In this document: positions 8,037-17,438 of the stretch, piece by piece
Position numbering within the stretch: the first letter of the stretch is position 1
Layout: every line of letters starts with the position of its first letter
Source: CAZYFH01 sp965197395
GTDB lineage: Bacteria; Acidobacteriota; Vicinamibacteria; Vicinamibacterales; UBA8438
NCBI GenBank assembly: GCA_965197395.1
Contig: CBDANB010000003.1
Location: 1-64,000, forward strand
Reading direction: 5' to 3'
DNA length: 64,000 bases
Program-made: the position numbers and the translations under genes
The notes under the pieces: model-generated
The model's database searches: none
The model's input: the letters and a program-made list of their open reading frames with translations, nothing else
Told to the model about the DNA's origin: nothing

Positions 8037-8981
8037 TCAGACGACGCGGTGTATGAGGTCCTCGCCGGCGGTGAGTCGACGACAGTTCTCTGCGGCGACT
8101 TCGATGCTGCGATCCAATGTTTCTCGCGTGAGCCAGGCCACATGCGGGCTGACCACGACGTTTTCGAGGTCGAAGAGCGGGTTGTCCGGCGGTGTGGGTT
8201 CGGCTTCAAAGACGTCGAGACCCGCCGCGGCAATCGTCCCGCTTCTGAGCGCTGAGAGGAGCGCCGACTCGTCGACGAGGCCGCCGCGTGCCGTATTGAT
8301 GAGGATCGCCCCTGGCTTCATGCGGGCGAGGGCCGCCTCATCGATGAGATGTTCGGTCTCGGGAGTGAGCGGAACGTGGAGGGACACGATGTCGCTTTCG
8401 CTCAAGAGCTCGTGCAGCCGGCGCGCTTCCCCGACCGCGTCGGGTCGGTCCATGACGTCGGTGTACAGCACCCGCGCCCCCATCGCGCTCAGCACCGGCG
8501 CGAGGAGCCGCGGCACGGCACCGTACCCGACGAGGCCGACGGTTCGCCCAGCGATCTCACCGTATCCGTCCTGCCAGGCCACCGGCAGCGCCCATCCCCT
8601 TCCAGCCCTCGTCTCGGCGTTCGTCCGATGCAGCTTTCGGAGGGTCGTTAACATCAAGAGCAGCGCCATCTCCGCAACGGCATTACTGTTGGTGCCAGGC
8701 ATGTTGCAAACGGCGACGTCGTGCTCCTTCGCGGCGTCGAGATCGATCGTGTTGACACCTATTCCGATCTTCTGAACGAGACGCAGTTTCGGCGCCGCGT
8801 CAAAGGCGGCGGAGGTGACCGGCTCGAGCAGGTGCCAGAGCACTTCCGTGTGGGGGATGAGTGCGGCGAACGTCTCGCGGTCTGATTCGGCGCAAACCGA
8901 AACGGAGAGGCCTTGCGAGTCGAGTTCGGTCAGCCGGCGGGCAAGATCAGGACTTGCCGCATAGTGGAAGATGACGTTCAT
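8037..8981 (-). CDS. D-isomer-specific 2-hydroxyacid dehydrogenase (SerA-like)
   Basis: The protein has 314 residues. It has the NAD-binding segment VGLVGYGAVPRLLA, catalytic Arg in INTARGGLVDE, the Glu near GLDVFEAEPTPPDN and catalytic His in VVSPHVAWLT. The family reversibly oxidises D-2-hydroxyacids with NAD(P), and phosphoglycerate dehydrogenases are close relatives. There is no ACT regulatory domain. It may be the first gene of the methyltransferase operon, 78 bp upstream of the unknown gene, but the link is only positional. The substrate is unknown. Confidence 0.85.
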   Translation of the reverse strand: MNVIFHYAASPDLARRLTELDSQGLSVSVCAESDRETFAALIPHTEVLWHLLEPVTSAAFDAAPKLRLVQKIGIGVNTIDLDAAKEHDVAVCNMPGTNSNAVAEMALLLMLTTLRKLHRTNAETRAGRGWALPVAWQDGYGEIAGRTVGLVGYGAVPRLLAPVLSAMGARVLYTDVMDRPDAVGEARRLHELLSESDIVSLHVPLTPETEHLIDEAALARMKPGAILINTARGGLVDESALLSALRSGTIAAAGLDVFEAEPTPPDNPLFDLENVVVSPHVAWLTRETLDRSIEVAAENCRRLTAGEDLIHRVV

Positions 8982-9133
8982 GAGCCGCGGATGTTATACG
9001 CGCGCTGGTCCCACCGCAAGAGCCGATGGCAAGTAAGTATCCCCCGGCAAAGCCGGGGGCTTTAGTTGTGAGCCGCTCAAAGCGGCTGACGTGACCGCTG
9101 CGCGGTCACTTGAGCCACCTGACGGTGGCGGCT

Positions 9134-9937
9134 CTAGTCCAACGGCAACTGATCCAGCCGCCGATCCTCTCGCTCCTGCTGCTGGATATAGTCCCGGATG
9201 ATCCGTTCATCACGGCCCACCGTCGAGACAAAATACCCGCGCGCCCAGAAGTGCTGCCCCACGAAGTTCCGGGGTCTATCCGGGTTTCCCAACGCCATTT
9301 TGGGGCCTTTCGGGGTTTTTCGTGGGTGATTTGATTGGAAAGGCCCTGTGGGAGCTCGTGGAAAACGCACAGCGTTTTCCAAGGCACGGTGGGCGCGTTC
9401 TGTGCGTCCACGGCGCCGTCAGCTTCCACAGGGCCCGTCCGTGCGCGACAAGATGGCTCCCAGGGAGGGGGCCCATGCGTGATGTCGAACTGGACCGCTG
9501 CGTCCTCGGACTGCAGTCGACCGGCGAACAACTATGTTCGCGTCAACACCGTCGACCTGTACACGCCGAACGCTCGATTTACCCCGGAAAGACTGGGATA
9601 TCAGGTGCTTACGCTATTTGGGAAACTCGGATATAGCCAAGTTCCGGGACCGCCCCGCAAACTCCCGAGCGATGTGGATCGCGCTCTTCCCCTTGAGATA
9701 CCCGATCACCTGCGCCACCGAGTACTTCGGGGGGATCGACACCAACATGTGGACGTGGTCGGGCAGCAGATGCCCCTCCTCCACCTGGCTCTCGCGGTGC
9801 CGCGCCAGCTGCCGCAGCACCTCGCCCAGCTGCTGCCGGACGCCTCCATACATCGCTTTCTTCCGGTACTTCGGAATGAACACTACGTGATACTGGCAGT
9901 GCCATTTCGTATGATTGAGACTTCGGTACGTCGTCAT
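9134..9937 (-). pseudogene. IS200/IS605 TnpA (Y1 HUH transposase), interrupted
   Basis: The start half (9937-9639) encodes MTTYRSLNHTKWHCQYH and the HUH motif in PDHVHMLVSIPP. The end half (9271-9134) encodes RGYFVSTVGRDERIIRDYI, which contains the catalytic tyrosine. Removing the 367-bp insert and one 8-bp target copy (AAGTTCCG) restores the 142-residue protein seen intact at 60708-61136. Confidence 0.85.
9272..9638 (+). mobile_element. 367-bp MITE-like element, family 1, copy 1
   Basis: The ends are GGGTCTATCCGGGTTTCCC and the complement of GGCTATATCCGAGTTTCCC. They are flanked by an exact 8-bp duplication AAGTTCCG (9264-9271 and 9639-9646). The interior has the 9-bp hairpin GGAAAACGC-ACA-GCGTTTTCC nested inside a wider inverted repeat of GGCCCTGTGG. 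No transposase is encoded. An identical-length copy lies inverted at 23470-23836. Confidence 0.85.
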
Positions 9938-10058
9938 GAGGACTCCTTCTCGTGATGCTTGTGCGGCTCACGGGAAGGAGTTTCCTCACGCGACTCCCGG
10001 ATACGTCAAACGCTGCTGGCCGCCCCGGCAAAGCCGGGGGGTCTCCCACGGCAACTAG

Positions 10059-10876
10059 GCGGCGGGCATTGTCAACTTCAGGCGACGGCTGGCAGAGTAC
10101 CGGGATGAGCAGCCCCGCACCGAGCTACCGCGGCTATCGATTCCCGCCCGACATCATCGCGCACGCCGTCTGGCTGTACTTTCGCTTCAGTCTCAGTTTT
10201 CGTGATGTGGAGGACCTCCTGGCCCAGCGAGGCGTCACGGTCACCTATGAGACGATTCGACGATGGTGTCGCACGTTCGGCCGCGCGTATGCCCGACGGC
10301 TCCGGCACCGGCGTGGGCGCCTCGGGGACACGTGGCACCTCGATGAGCTGTTCGTCACGCTGAACGGTCGTCAGCAGTACTTGTGGCGGGCGGTAGACGA
10401 GGACGGCGACGTCCTCGACATTCTGGTGCAATCGCGGCGGAACCGGCGCGCCGCCGTGCGCTTTTTCAGGAAGTTGCTGAAACGCCAAGGCCGTGTGCCC
10501 CGACGGCTGATCACCGACAAGCTCCGCAGTTACCCGGCCGCGCACCGCACGGTGATGCCGTCGGTGGTCCACTGTACGGATCAGTATGCGAACAACCGCG
10601 CCGAGGTGTCGCATCAGGCGACGCGACAGCGTGAGCGCCAGATGCGACGCTTCAAGTCGGCCGTCCATCTGCAACGCTTCGCGTCGGCCCACGGCGTGGT
10701 GCAGAATCTCTTCCGGGTGGCCCGACATCTGCTGCGGGCGGCCCATTATCGTGTATTGCGAACGCGGGCCTTCGTCGAATGGCAGGCGGTGACGTGTGCC
10801 TGCTAATAAGGATGACGGGAGTCCGCTAGCCGGCCACAGCTATGCGCTCCGCTCGCCAACTTGACAGTGCCCTGCC
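10059..10876 (+). mobile_element. IS6-family insertion sequence
   Basis: The element has one transposase gene between imperfect inverted ends, GGCGGGCATTGTCAACTT (left) and GGCAGGGCACTGTCAAGTT (right, complement strand). No 8-bp target duplication is visible. It abuts the CTAG end of the IS200 copy on the left and the cut PLD-family gene on the right. This fits IS6-type adjacent deletion, but that is inference. Confidence 0.75.
10105..10806 (+). CDS. IS6-family DDE transposase
   Basis: The protein has 233 residues, the usual IS6/IS26 length. The N-terminal helix-turn-helix reads FRDVEDLLAQRGVTVTYETI. The DDE triad is visible as WHLDELFV, LITDKLRSY and NNRAEVSHQ. The ATG at 10105 is chosen because it gives the canonical N-terminus (GYRFPPDIIAHAVWLYFRF); the same frame is open further upstream but reads into the IS end. 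Confidence 0.9.
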   Translation: MSSPAPSYRGYRFPPDIIAHAVWLYFRFSLSFRDVEDLLAQRGVTVTYETIRRWCRTFGRAYARRLRHRRGRLGDTWHLDELFVTLNGRQQYLWRAVDEDGDVLDILVQSRRNRRAAVRFFRKLLKRQGRVPRRLITDKLRSYPAAHRTVMPSVVHCTDQYANNRAEVSHQATRQRERQMRRFKSAVHLQRFASAHGVVQNLFRVARHLLRAAHYRVLRTRAFVEWQAVTCAC

Positions 10877-11760
10877 GCGCTGTGCAAGCTGATGGCGAAG
10901 GGAGCCGGGCACCGCATCACGTTCTGCGTGCCGGGCGACCACGACGGCCAGGTCTGTCGCCTGGACGCGCCCCGCAGCTTGATTCAGACGGCGTCACGGT
11001 ATCGGGCGGAGCCGACTGTGGAGCTGCTGCGGAGGGAAGAAGACGGGAACTTTCGTCCCTGGCACGCCAAGATGCTGGCCCTTCGCGCAGACGCCTATTC
11101 GGCCCTGATGATCGGGTCGTCGAACTTCACCAGTGCCGGCATGGGGGTGACACCGCATCGACACGCGGAGGCGAACCTGCTCACGCTGGTGGACCGGGTG
11201 GCGTTCGCGCGCGCGAGCGGCCAACTGGAGGCGATCTGGCCCGAGCTGGAAGTTGTCGACGATCCGGACGAGGCAGAGTGGCGGGGGCCACAACCGGAGG
11301 ACGAAGACGAGCAGGATCCTGTCGCGACGCTGCCGGCCGGATTCCTGGCGGCGCTCTATCGGGCCGGAGAGCGTCGGCAGATCGCGCTGCGACTGGACCC
11401 AGCACATCTTCCGGAGGACTGGCGTGTGCATGCGTGTGGACAGGACCCACGGGAGCTGTTGACGGACGCGGCGTGGCTCGAGTCCGGACGGCCCAATGAG
11501 ATCGTGCTCGAGTGGGGCGCGCCACAGCCGCCAGACCGGGTGCTCGTGCGATGGGCCGACGGCGAGGCCTTTCTGCCGCTCAACGTGGAGGACAGCCGGA
11601 GCCTGCCGCCGCCGGCGAAGCTGGAGGAGATGTCGGCCGACGAGATGCTGCGCATTCTGGCCGCGACCGACCCGAGCGCGGCGTTCCGCGCCTGGGCGCG
11701 TCGGCAGCGGACCTCGGAGCACTTCGACGAAGAGCTCGACTCGATCTATAGGAAATTCAA
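10877..11760 (+). pseudogene. PLD-family (HKD) protein, 5'-truncated by the IS6 element
   Basis: The open frame enters directly from the IS6 boundary (ALCKLMAKGAGHRITFC). It contains WHAKMLALRADAYSALMIGS followed by SNFTSAGMG, a phospholipase-D/nuclease HxK...GSxN motif. The usual partner motif would lie in the missing N-terminal half. About 290 residues follow the cut. The last part is acidic (PQPEDEDEQDP) and has no recognised domain. Past about 11760 the frame stays open but the composition changes, so the 3' end may be cut too. PLD-fold nucleases occur in restriction and defence systems, but no partner gene remains here. Confidence 0.6.
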
Positions 11761-12119
11761 AAGCTCATTTCCTGGTGCGCTCAGGCGCGAGTTGGGCATG
11801 GTCGGCCGGGTGCGGCGAAGGGTGCCGCCGTCCCCGCGCTCTCATGCCTCCGGGTACGATCTTCGGCGGCTGCGAACCCTTCGCCCGGTGTGCGGGACGA
11901 GCGACCCGGCCGGGGGGGCGTCAAATCTCTGGAGGCTGACGGTTCGGAGACCGCAGAGAAAGCGTTCTCGCGCCTGGGCGGCGAATCAGTTTGAGAAAAT
12001 GCGAAGACGGCCGGTCAGTTCACGGCGAGGGTTGGTTCCGACGCGGGTGGCAGCCGACGGGTCCAACGCATCCGCCGGCCTTCGGTGTCCAAGAGCGGAT
12101 CTACGCCGAAGCTTTTTCT

Positions 12120-13465
12120 GGTTCCTCACACAAATGTATGCACGGTTTTGGGTAGTGGAAGGTCCGCCATGCAGTGGTAGAGGTTCCGGATGTAGGTCGT
12201 GGCGGTCCTGAAGCCGTAGGCCCTGTGAATGATGAGCTTCGCTTTGTTGTTCAACCCTTCGACGGTGCCGTTGTCGATGGGCAGCCGGAAGTAGTTGAGG
12301 ATGTCGTCCTCGTGGCGGCGGAGCAGCCACGCGAAGTCGCGCATCGGCGGGAGGCGTGAGTGCGTCGCCCACCAGAACCACCGCTTCAGGTAGCGCTTCG
12401 CCCACCCCGCGCGGCGGTAGCTCCAGAAGTGCGCGAAGAACTCTTTGAGGAGATAGGCGCGGTTGATCTTCAGATTGAGGTGTTCGAGCTCGCCCAGGCG
12501 CCGGTGCTGCGTCTCGGTGAGATTCCAGGGGTTCTTCAACCAGATGAACCGGGTCTTGTGCATCAGCGCTTTGTGTGCCGGGCCTTTCTCGCGAATCTCG
12601 TCGCGGCGGACCTGATCGACGGCCGCCATGAGATGACTGACGATGTGGAATTTGTCGAACACCAGCACCGCGTGGGGCGCCCGGACCCGGATCACGTCGA
12701 TGTAGGGCTGCCACATATCGCAGCAGATGCCGGCGAGCGCCACAGTGCGCTCGGGGCCAAGGAACGCAAAGAACGCCTCGAGGGTCGCCTGGCTGCGTCC
12801 CTCGCCGCTCCAGAGCAGCCGCTTCCGGGCCAGGTCGTACACGTTGGTGACGTAGACGTGCCCCTTCTTCCGCGAGATTTCGTCGATGCCGATATGGGTC
12901 ACGCCGGTGAGGTCGCGGTGCGCCAACCCGTAGGCCACGGCCGCCTCGACCGCTCGCTCCACCGTGCCCCATGCGTACCCGAACAGCGTGGCCACCTGCT
13001 GCCACGGCAACACCCGCGTCCAGGTCGCGATCGTCACCAGCAACGCACGCGTGAACCGCTGCCGGCCCACCGCCCAGGGCAGCGCTTCCACATGCACGCC
13101 CCGGCACCGCACACACTGGACCCGTCGCGGCGCGTAGACGAGCGTCACGGGAATTCCCCACAGCGGGACATGGCGAAAGCGTCGGACCCACCGGGTGTCC
13201 CGATAGCTGCCCCGCTGCTCGCACTGACCACAACGCGGCGCATACCGCCCGTCGGGGGCCAACTCCGCTGCCAATCCGCCGACGTCGCCCGTGACCCGCA
13301 GCACCCGAAACCCTTGCAATTCCACCGTTGCCTTCACCAGACTTTCCACGAGCATGAGTCTCCTCTCAGATACCCAGGTAGCGTTGCAACTCCTAAGTAC
13401 CTGATGAGACTCATGTTCTTCAAACCGCAGCCCTACTCAGCCCGCATACATTCGTGCGACGAACC
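12120..13465 (-). mobile_element. ISL3-family insertion sequence, copy 1, complete
   Basis: The element is 1346 bp with ends GGTTCCTCACACAAATGTAT and, inverted, GGTTCGTCGCACGAATGTAT. It is flanked by an exact 8-bp duplication CTTTTTCT (12112-12119 and 13466-13473). It carries one transposase gene. It is nearly identical to copy 2 at 16093-17438. Confidence 0.95.
12126..13355 (-). CDS. ISL3-family transposase (copy 1)
   Basis: The protein has 409 residues. An N-terminal zinc-ribbon region (CGQCEQRGSY, VQCVRCRGVHVE) precedes the DDE domain with GIDEISRKKGHVYVT, VLVFDKFHIVSHLM and NNKAKLIIHRAYGFR. The frame is intact, so this copy could be functional. It differs from copy 2 in one residue (Tyr versus Cys in TLFGYAWG). 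Confidence 0.93.
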   Translation of the reverse strand: MLVESLVKATVELQGFRVLRVTGDVGGLAAELAPDGRYAPRCGQCEQRGSYRDTRWVRRFRHVPLWGIPVTLVYAPRRVQCVRCRGVHVEALPWAVGRQRFTRALLVTIATWTRVLPWQQVATLFGYAWGTVERAVEAAVAYGLAHRDLTGVTHIGIDEISRKKGHVYVTNVYDLARKRLLWSGEGRSQATLEAFFAFLGPERTVALAGICCDMWQPYIDVIRVRAPHAVLVFDKFHIVSHLMAAVDQVRRDEIREKGPAHKALMHKTRFIWLKNPWNLTETQHRRLGELEHLNLKINRAYLLKEFFAHFWSYRRAGWAKRYLKRWFWWATHSRLPPMRDFAWLLRRHEDDILNYFRLPIDNGTVEGLNNKAKLIIHRAYGFRTATTYIRNLYHCMADLPLPKTVHTFV

Positions 13466-13799
13466 CTTTTTCTCATGGATGCCGCCCACCACAAGCGCCG
13501 CGGCTTCCCGAGCCGTGCCTGCCCCAAAAGGGCGAACACGGCATCGTGTGTCTGGCACTTCACACGGGGCGCGAGCAGCCCGAAGTAGCGAATGTTTGCT
13601 GGTAGCGGTCGGGGACGTGGTCGGCGAGCGTGGCCAGGAACTCCGCCGGCGTGTAGGTGCTCTCGACGTTGCGTTTCGTGCAGCCCGGCGTGCGTCATCC
13701 CCCTCCCGCGCCGCTGCTGGTGGCGCACGCGATCTCTGTAGTAGTGCGATCGGCTAGACTGTCGCTCGTCACGGAAGACGGCGAGCCCGGAGGTGCGAG

Positions 13800-14069
13800 A
13801 TGTTCAGGGCCAAGGCGACGGCGAAGGCGAAGCCACGGGGCGGCGGCGAGTTCAAGCGTTTTCGCCGGCCGAGGGTGTGCCGCTTCTGCAAAGACAAGAT
13901 CGATTACATCGATTACAAGGACGTGCGGATGATGATGATGTCGATTCCTGAGCGCGGGAAGATCGAGCCCCGCCGGCTCTCGGGGACCTGCGCCAAGCAC
14001 CAGCGAAAGCTGACGACCGCGGTCAAGCGTGCGCGGCAGTTGGCGCTGATTCCGTATGTAACCGAGTAG
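13800..14069 (+). CDS. rpsR: Ribosomal protein bS18, stand-alone gene
   Basis: The protein has 89 residues. It matches bS18 in FKRFRRPRVCRFCKDKIDYI, IDYKDV, ERGKIEPRRLSGTCAKHQRK and ARQLALIPYVTE. C27-x2-C30 and C64-x2-H67 form a possible zinc site (C+ type). The stretch MMMMSIP replaces the usual more varied LL/F-rich segment before ERGKI. A GGAGG Shine-Dalgarno precedes the ATG. bS18 genes normally sit in rpsF-ssb-rpsR-rplI clusters. Here no ribosomal neighbour exists and both sides are IS remnants. It may be a second copy or a translocated sole copy. Confidence 0.93.
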   Translation: MFRAKATAKAKPRGGGEFKRFRRPRVCRFCKDKIDYIDYKDVRMMMMSIPERGKIEPRRLSGTCAKHQRKLTTAVKRARQLALIPYVTE

Positions 14070-14357
14070 CGACAACACCTCGGCCCGCCGCACCGTCTGG
14101 TGCCTGAGCCGGCAGAGTAGCGGTCACGCGAACAGAGGGCGAAGCCCAAGACGATCGAAACTGCCCAAGAAACCGCGAAGACGGGATCGCGGTAAGTCCA
14201 CCTGCGCGTGACTCTACCCTTTTCCTCTGAAGCAACAGCGAACGGGACAACCCAGATGGAAGACCGTATTCTTATTGGCAGTGTATTCGCCAACGATTCG
14301 CAAGAACAGGCCCAGTGGCTTGCGCTGCAACTGGCCTATATCCGGGCCACGACAAAG

Positions 14358-15672
14358 AGGGATTGTCCCAAGACCTGTTGATTTTCTGATGTAAGAGCGG
14401 CGGCTTCTTCACCCTTCGTGTGGTACGGAGGGGGTAACCAACCAAGAAGGAGCCACCGCCATGACGAAGCATGCCAGGAAGTCCCGTCGCCTCCAAGCCG
14501 TGGAGCGGCCGCCGGCCGCGACCGTGCAGATTCCCCTGCCCGTGCTGGGCGCGTTCGCCAGTATCGAACGCTCGTACTTCGAGTTGTGCATCCGCGCGGG
14601 CCAACAGGTCCTCGATGCCATGATGGAGCAGGACCGCACCGCGTTGTGCGGACCGCGCTGGAAACGCGACCCCGATCGCCAGGCGGGCCGCGCGGGCACG
14701 ACGCCGAGCGAGGTCACGCTGGGTGGGCGTCGGATTCAGCTGACGCGCCCTCGCGTCCGCAGTCAGTCGGGGCAGGAGGTCGAGCTGCCCAGCTTCGCGT
14801 TCGCCTCGCACCGCGACCCGCTGGATGCGCATGCGGTGAACGCGGTGGCCTGCGGCATCTCCACGCGGAAGTATGCTCGGAGCCTCGACACCCTGCCGGA
14901 GGAGGTCGCGGAGCGGTCGACGTCGAAGAGCGCGGTCTCGCGTCGCTACGTCGCCATGACGACGACGCAGCTGACCCGCTGGCTCACCACGCCACTCGGG
15001 GATCGCCACTTCCCGATCGTGCTGATCGATGGAATCGTCCTGGGCGACCACACGGTCGTGATCGCGCTCGGCATCGATACAGAGGGCAAGAAGCAGGTGC
15101 TGGGGCTGCGGGAAGGCCACACCGAACACAGCCGCGTCGTCAAGGCGCTGCTGCGCGACCTCGTCGAGCGCGGGTTGGATCCGGAACGGGCGCGACTCTT
15201 CGTGATCGACGGCGCGAAGGCGCTCACCTCGGCCATCCACACGGTGTTTGGCACGTTGGGCGCCATCCAACGGTGTCAGCTCCATAAGCGGCGCAACATC
15301 TTGGGCCACCTCCCGGATCATCTGCACGCGAACGTGACGGCGGTGCTGCGGGAGGCCTGGGCGGCCGTCGATGTCGCGCTGGCCCACCGGCAACTGGAGC
15401 GCCTGGCCGCCTCGCTGGAGACCGACCATCCGGGGGCGGCCGCGTCGGTCCGAGAGGGCCTCGCCGACACGCTCACGCTCCAACGCTTCGGCATTGCGGG
15501 CGTGTTGTACACGAAGTTGCGCACGACGAACGCCATCGAGAACTTCAATGGCGCCATTACCACCTACTCAAGGAACGTGAAGCGCTGGCGCAGCGGCACG
15601 ATGGTCGTCCGCTGGGTGAGCGCGGCCATTGTCGAGGCGGAGAAGAAGTTCCGCCGCGTGCACGGATTTGGT
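14358..15672 (+). mobile_element. IS256-family insertion sequence, right end deleted
   Basis: The left end reads GATTGTCCCAAGACCTGTTG, followed by a transposase gene. On the right the similarity to IS256 transposases stops after RRVHGFG (about 15672) and the sequence turns into the host gene. The terminal repeat and the last codons are therefore missing. Mosaic pieces of the same element, inverted, lie at 17503-17820. Confidence 0.8.
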
Positions 15673-15804
15673 TGTTGCGTGCCCGCATGCGGCCGCCGAC
15701 AGAAATTGCGATCGCTATCAGACCGGAAAACATCGAACAGCGACTACACTCGTCAATTCTGTTGGCAACACCGGACGCCCTGGACTGCCTATCCTGGGAG
15801 GTAG
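14461..15804 (+). pseudogene. IS256-family (mutator-type) transposase, 3'-truncated
   Basis: The first ~405 residues are a normal IS256 transposase with catalytic acids in VLIDGIVLGDHTVV, LFVIDGAKAL and the Glu of RTTNAIENFNG. From about residue 405 the frame reads host-gene DNA in the wrong phase (CCVPACGRRQKLRSL and on) to a chance stop at 15804. Little of the catalytic core is lost, but with no right end the element should not move. Confidence 0.85.
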
Positions 15805-16092
15805 GGCGTGTGGGTCTAGATCTCGTTGGTCAAATAGAAGACGACGTTGCGGTGCCGTACTACCAGTATGACAACCGCGAAAAGGTGTACACGCTTCTGC
15901 GATCAAATCAGTGTAACGTCCATCCGCTGCTTTGCGGCGTTTACTTCGACATGTTTTATCACCATGGATGCGGATCGGGGCGGGCATTTAAGGTGCGCTC
16001 CCAGCCTTACTGGGCACATGCGGTCGACGAAAACATAGACGTCGCGGCGCTGACCCGGCGATTGATGAAGGACCCTTCCGGTTTCATTAACA

Positions 16093-17438
16093 GGTTCCTC
16101 ACACAAATGTATGCACGGTTTTGGGTAGTGGAAGGTCCGCCATGCAGTGGTAGAGGTTCCGGATGTAGGTCGTGGCGGTCCTGAAGCCGTAGGCCCTGTG
16201 AATGATGAGCTTCGCTTTGTTGTTCAACCCTTCGACGGTGCCGTTGTCGATGGGCAGCCGGAAGTAGTTGAGGATGTCGTCCTCGTGGCGGCGGAGCAGC
16301 CACGCGAAGTCGCGCATCGGCGGGAGGCGTGAGTGCGTCGCCCACCAGAACCACCGCTTCAGGTAGCGCTTCGCCCACCCCGCGCGGCGGTAGCTCCAGA
16401 AGTGCGCGAAGAACTCTTTGAGGAGATAGGCGCGGTTGATCTTCAGATTGAGGTGTTCGAGCTCGCCCAGGCGCCGGTGCTGCGTCTCGGTGAGATTCCA
16501 GGGGTTCTTCAACCAGATGAACCGGGTCTTGTGCATCAGCGCTTTGTGTGCCGGGCCTTTCTCGCGAATCTCGTCGCGGCGGACCTGATCGACGGCCGCC
16601 ATGAGATGACTGACGATGTGGAATTTGTCGAACACCAGCACCGCGTGGGGCGCCCGGACCCGGATCACGTCGATGTAGGGCTGCCACATATCGCAGCAGA
16701 TGCCGGCGAGCGCCACAGTGCGCTCGGGGCCAAGGAACGCAAAGAACGCCTCGAGGGTCGCCTGGCTGCGTCCCTCGCCGCTCCAGAGCAGCCGCTTCCG
16801 GGCCAGGTCGTACACGTTGGTGACGTAGACGTGCCCCTTCTTCCGCGAGATTTCGTCGATGCCGATATGGGTCACGCCGGTGAGGTCGCGGTGCGCCAAC
16901 CCGTAGGCCACGGCCGCCTCGACCGCTCGCTCCACCGTGCCCCATGCGCACCCGAACAGCGTGGCCACCTGCTGCCACGGCAACACCCGCGTCCAGGTCG
17001 CGATCGTCACCAGCAACGCACGCGTGAACCGCTGCCGGCCCACCGCCCAGGGCAGCGCTTCCACATGCACGCCCCGGCACCGCACACACTGGACCCGTCG
17101 CGGCGCGTAGACGAGCGTCACGGGAATTCCCCACAGCGGGACATGGCGAAAGCGTCGGACCCACCGGGTGTCCCGATAGCTGCCCCGCTGCTCGCACTGA
17201 CCACAACGCGGCGCATACCGCCCGTCGGGGGCCAACTCCGCTGCCAATCCGCCGACGTCGCCCGTGACCCGCAGCACCCGAAACCCTTGCAATTCCACCG
17301 TTGCCTTCACCAGACTTTCCACGAGCATGAGTCTCCTCTCAGATACCCAGGTAGCGTTGCAACTCCTAAGTACCTGATGAGACTCATGTTCTTCAAACCG
17401 CAGCCCTACTCAGCCCGCATACATTCGTGCGACGAACC
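16093..17438 (-). mobile_element. ISL3-family insertion sequence, copy 2, complete
   Basis: The element is 1346 bp with the same ends as copy 1 and an exact 8-bp duplication CATTAACA (16085-16092 and 17439-17446). It interrupts the unrecognised gene close to its 3' end. Near-identity to copy 1 implies recent transposition. Confidence 0.95.
16099..17328 (-). CDS. ISL3-family transposase (copy 2)
   Basis: The protein has 409 residues and is the same as copy 1 except for Cys in place of Tyr in TLFGCAWG. The zinc-ribbon and DDE motifs are intact (GIDEISRKKGHVY, VLVFDKFHIV). The frame is complete, so it may be active or supply transposase in trans to the related short elements at 17940 and 19593, whose left ends match. 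Confidence 0.93.
   Translation of the reverse strand: MLVESLVKATVELQGFRVLRVTGDVGGLAAELAPDGRYAPRCGQCEQRGSYRDTRWVRRFRHVPLWGIPVTLVYAPRRVQCVRCRGVHVEALPWAVGRQRFTRALLVTIATWTRVLPWQQVATLFGCAWGTVERAVEAAVAYGLAHRDLTGVTHIGIDEISRKKGHVYVTNVYDLARKRLLWSGEGRSQATLEAFFAFLGPERTVALAGICCDMWQPYIDVIRVRAPHAVLVFDKFHIVSHLMAAVDQVRRDEIREKGPAHKALMHKTRFIWLKNPWNLTETQHRRLGELEHLNLKINRAYLLKEFFAHFWSYRRAGWAKRYLKRWFWWATHSRLPPMRDFAWLLRRHEDDILNYFRLPIDNGTVEGLNNKAKLIIHRAYGFRTATTYIRNLYHCMADLPLPKTVHTFV

Larger units (their letters stand above)
9033..10054 (-). mobile_element. IS200/IS605-group element, copy 1, interrupted by a 367-bp short element
   Basis: It matches the two copies at 60591-61237 and 62431-63077. The 3' side carries four consecutive hairpins (around 9041-9135), among them CCCCCGGC-AAA-GCCGGGGG and GTGACCGC-TG-CGCGGTCAC. 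The other end carries CCCCGGC-AAA-GCCGGGG and abuts CTAG (10055-10058). The element has no terminal inverted repeats, as usual for this group. It is inactivated by the short element at 9272-9638. Confidence 0.85.
12015..13690 (-). pseudogene. IS91-like (Y2) transposase C-terminal remnant, split by ISL3 copy 1
   Basis: The upstream piece (13690-13474) reads STYTPAEFLATLADHVPDRY, then after a one-base shift NIRYFGLLAPRVK and GKPRRLWWAASMRK. Excising the ISL3 copy and one CTTTTTCT duplication joins this in frame to SFGVDPLLDTEGRRMRWTRR and a TGA at 12015-12017. This is the typical tail of IS91-group transposases. Besides the insertion it is frameshifted and lacks its 5' half. Confidence 0.65.

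Noticed and set aside
9033..9135. Row of hairpins as a CRISPR-like or REP array
   Set aside because: The stems differ from each other and recur only at IS200 ends, so they are the structured end of that element.
12360..13757. Large plus-strand frames over the ISL3 copies
   Set aside because: They are antisense to the intact ISL3 transposases and appear identically in both copies for that reason.
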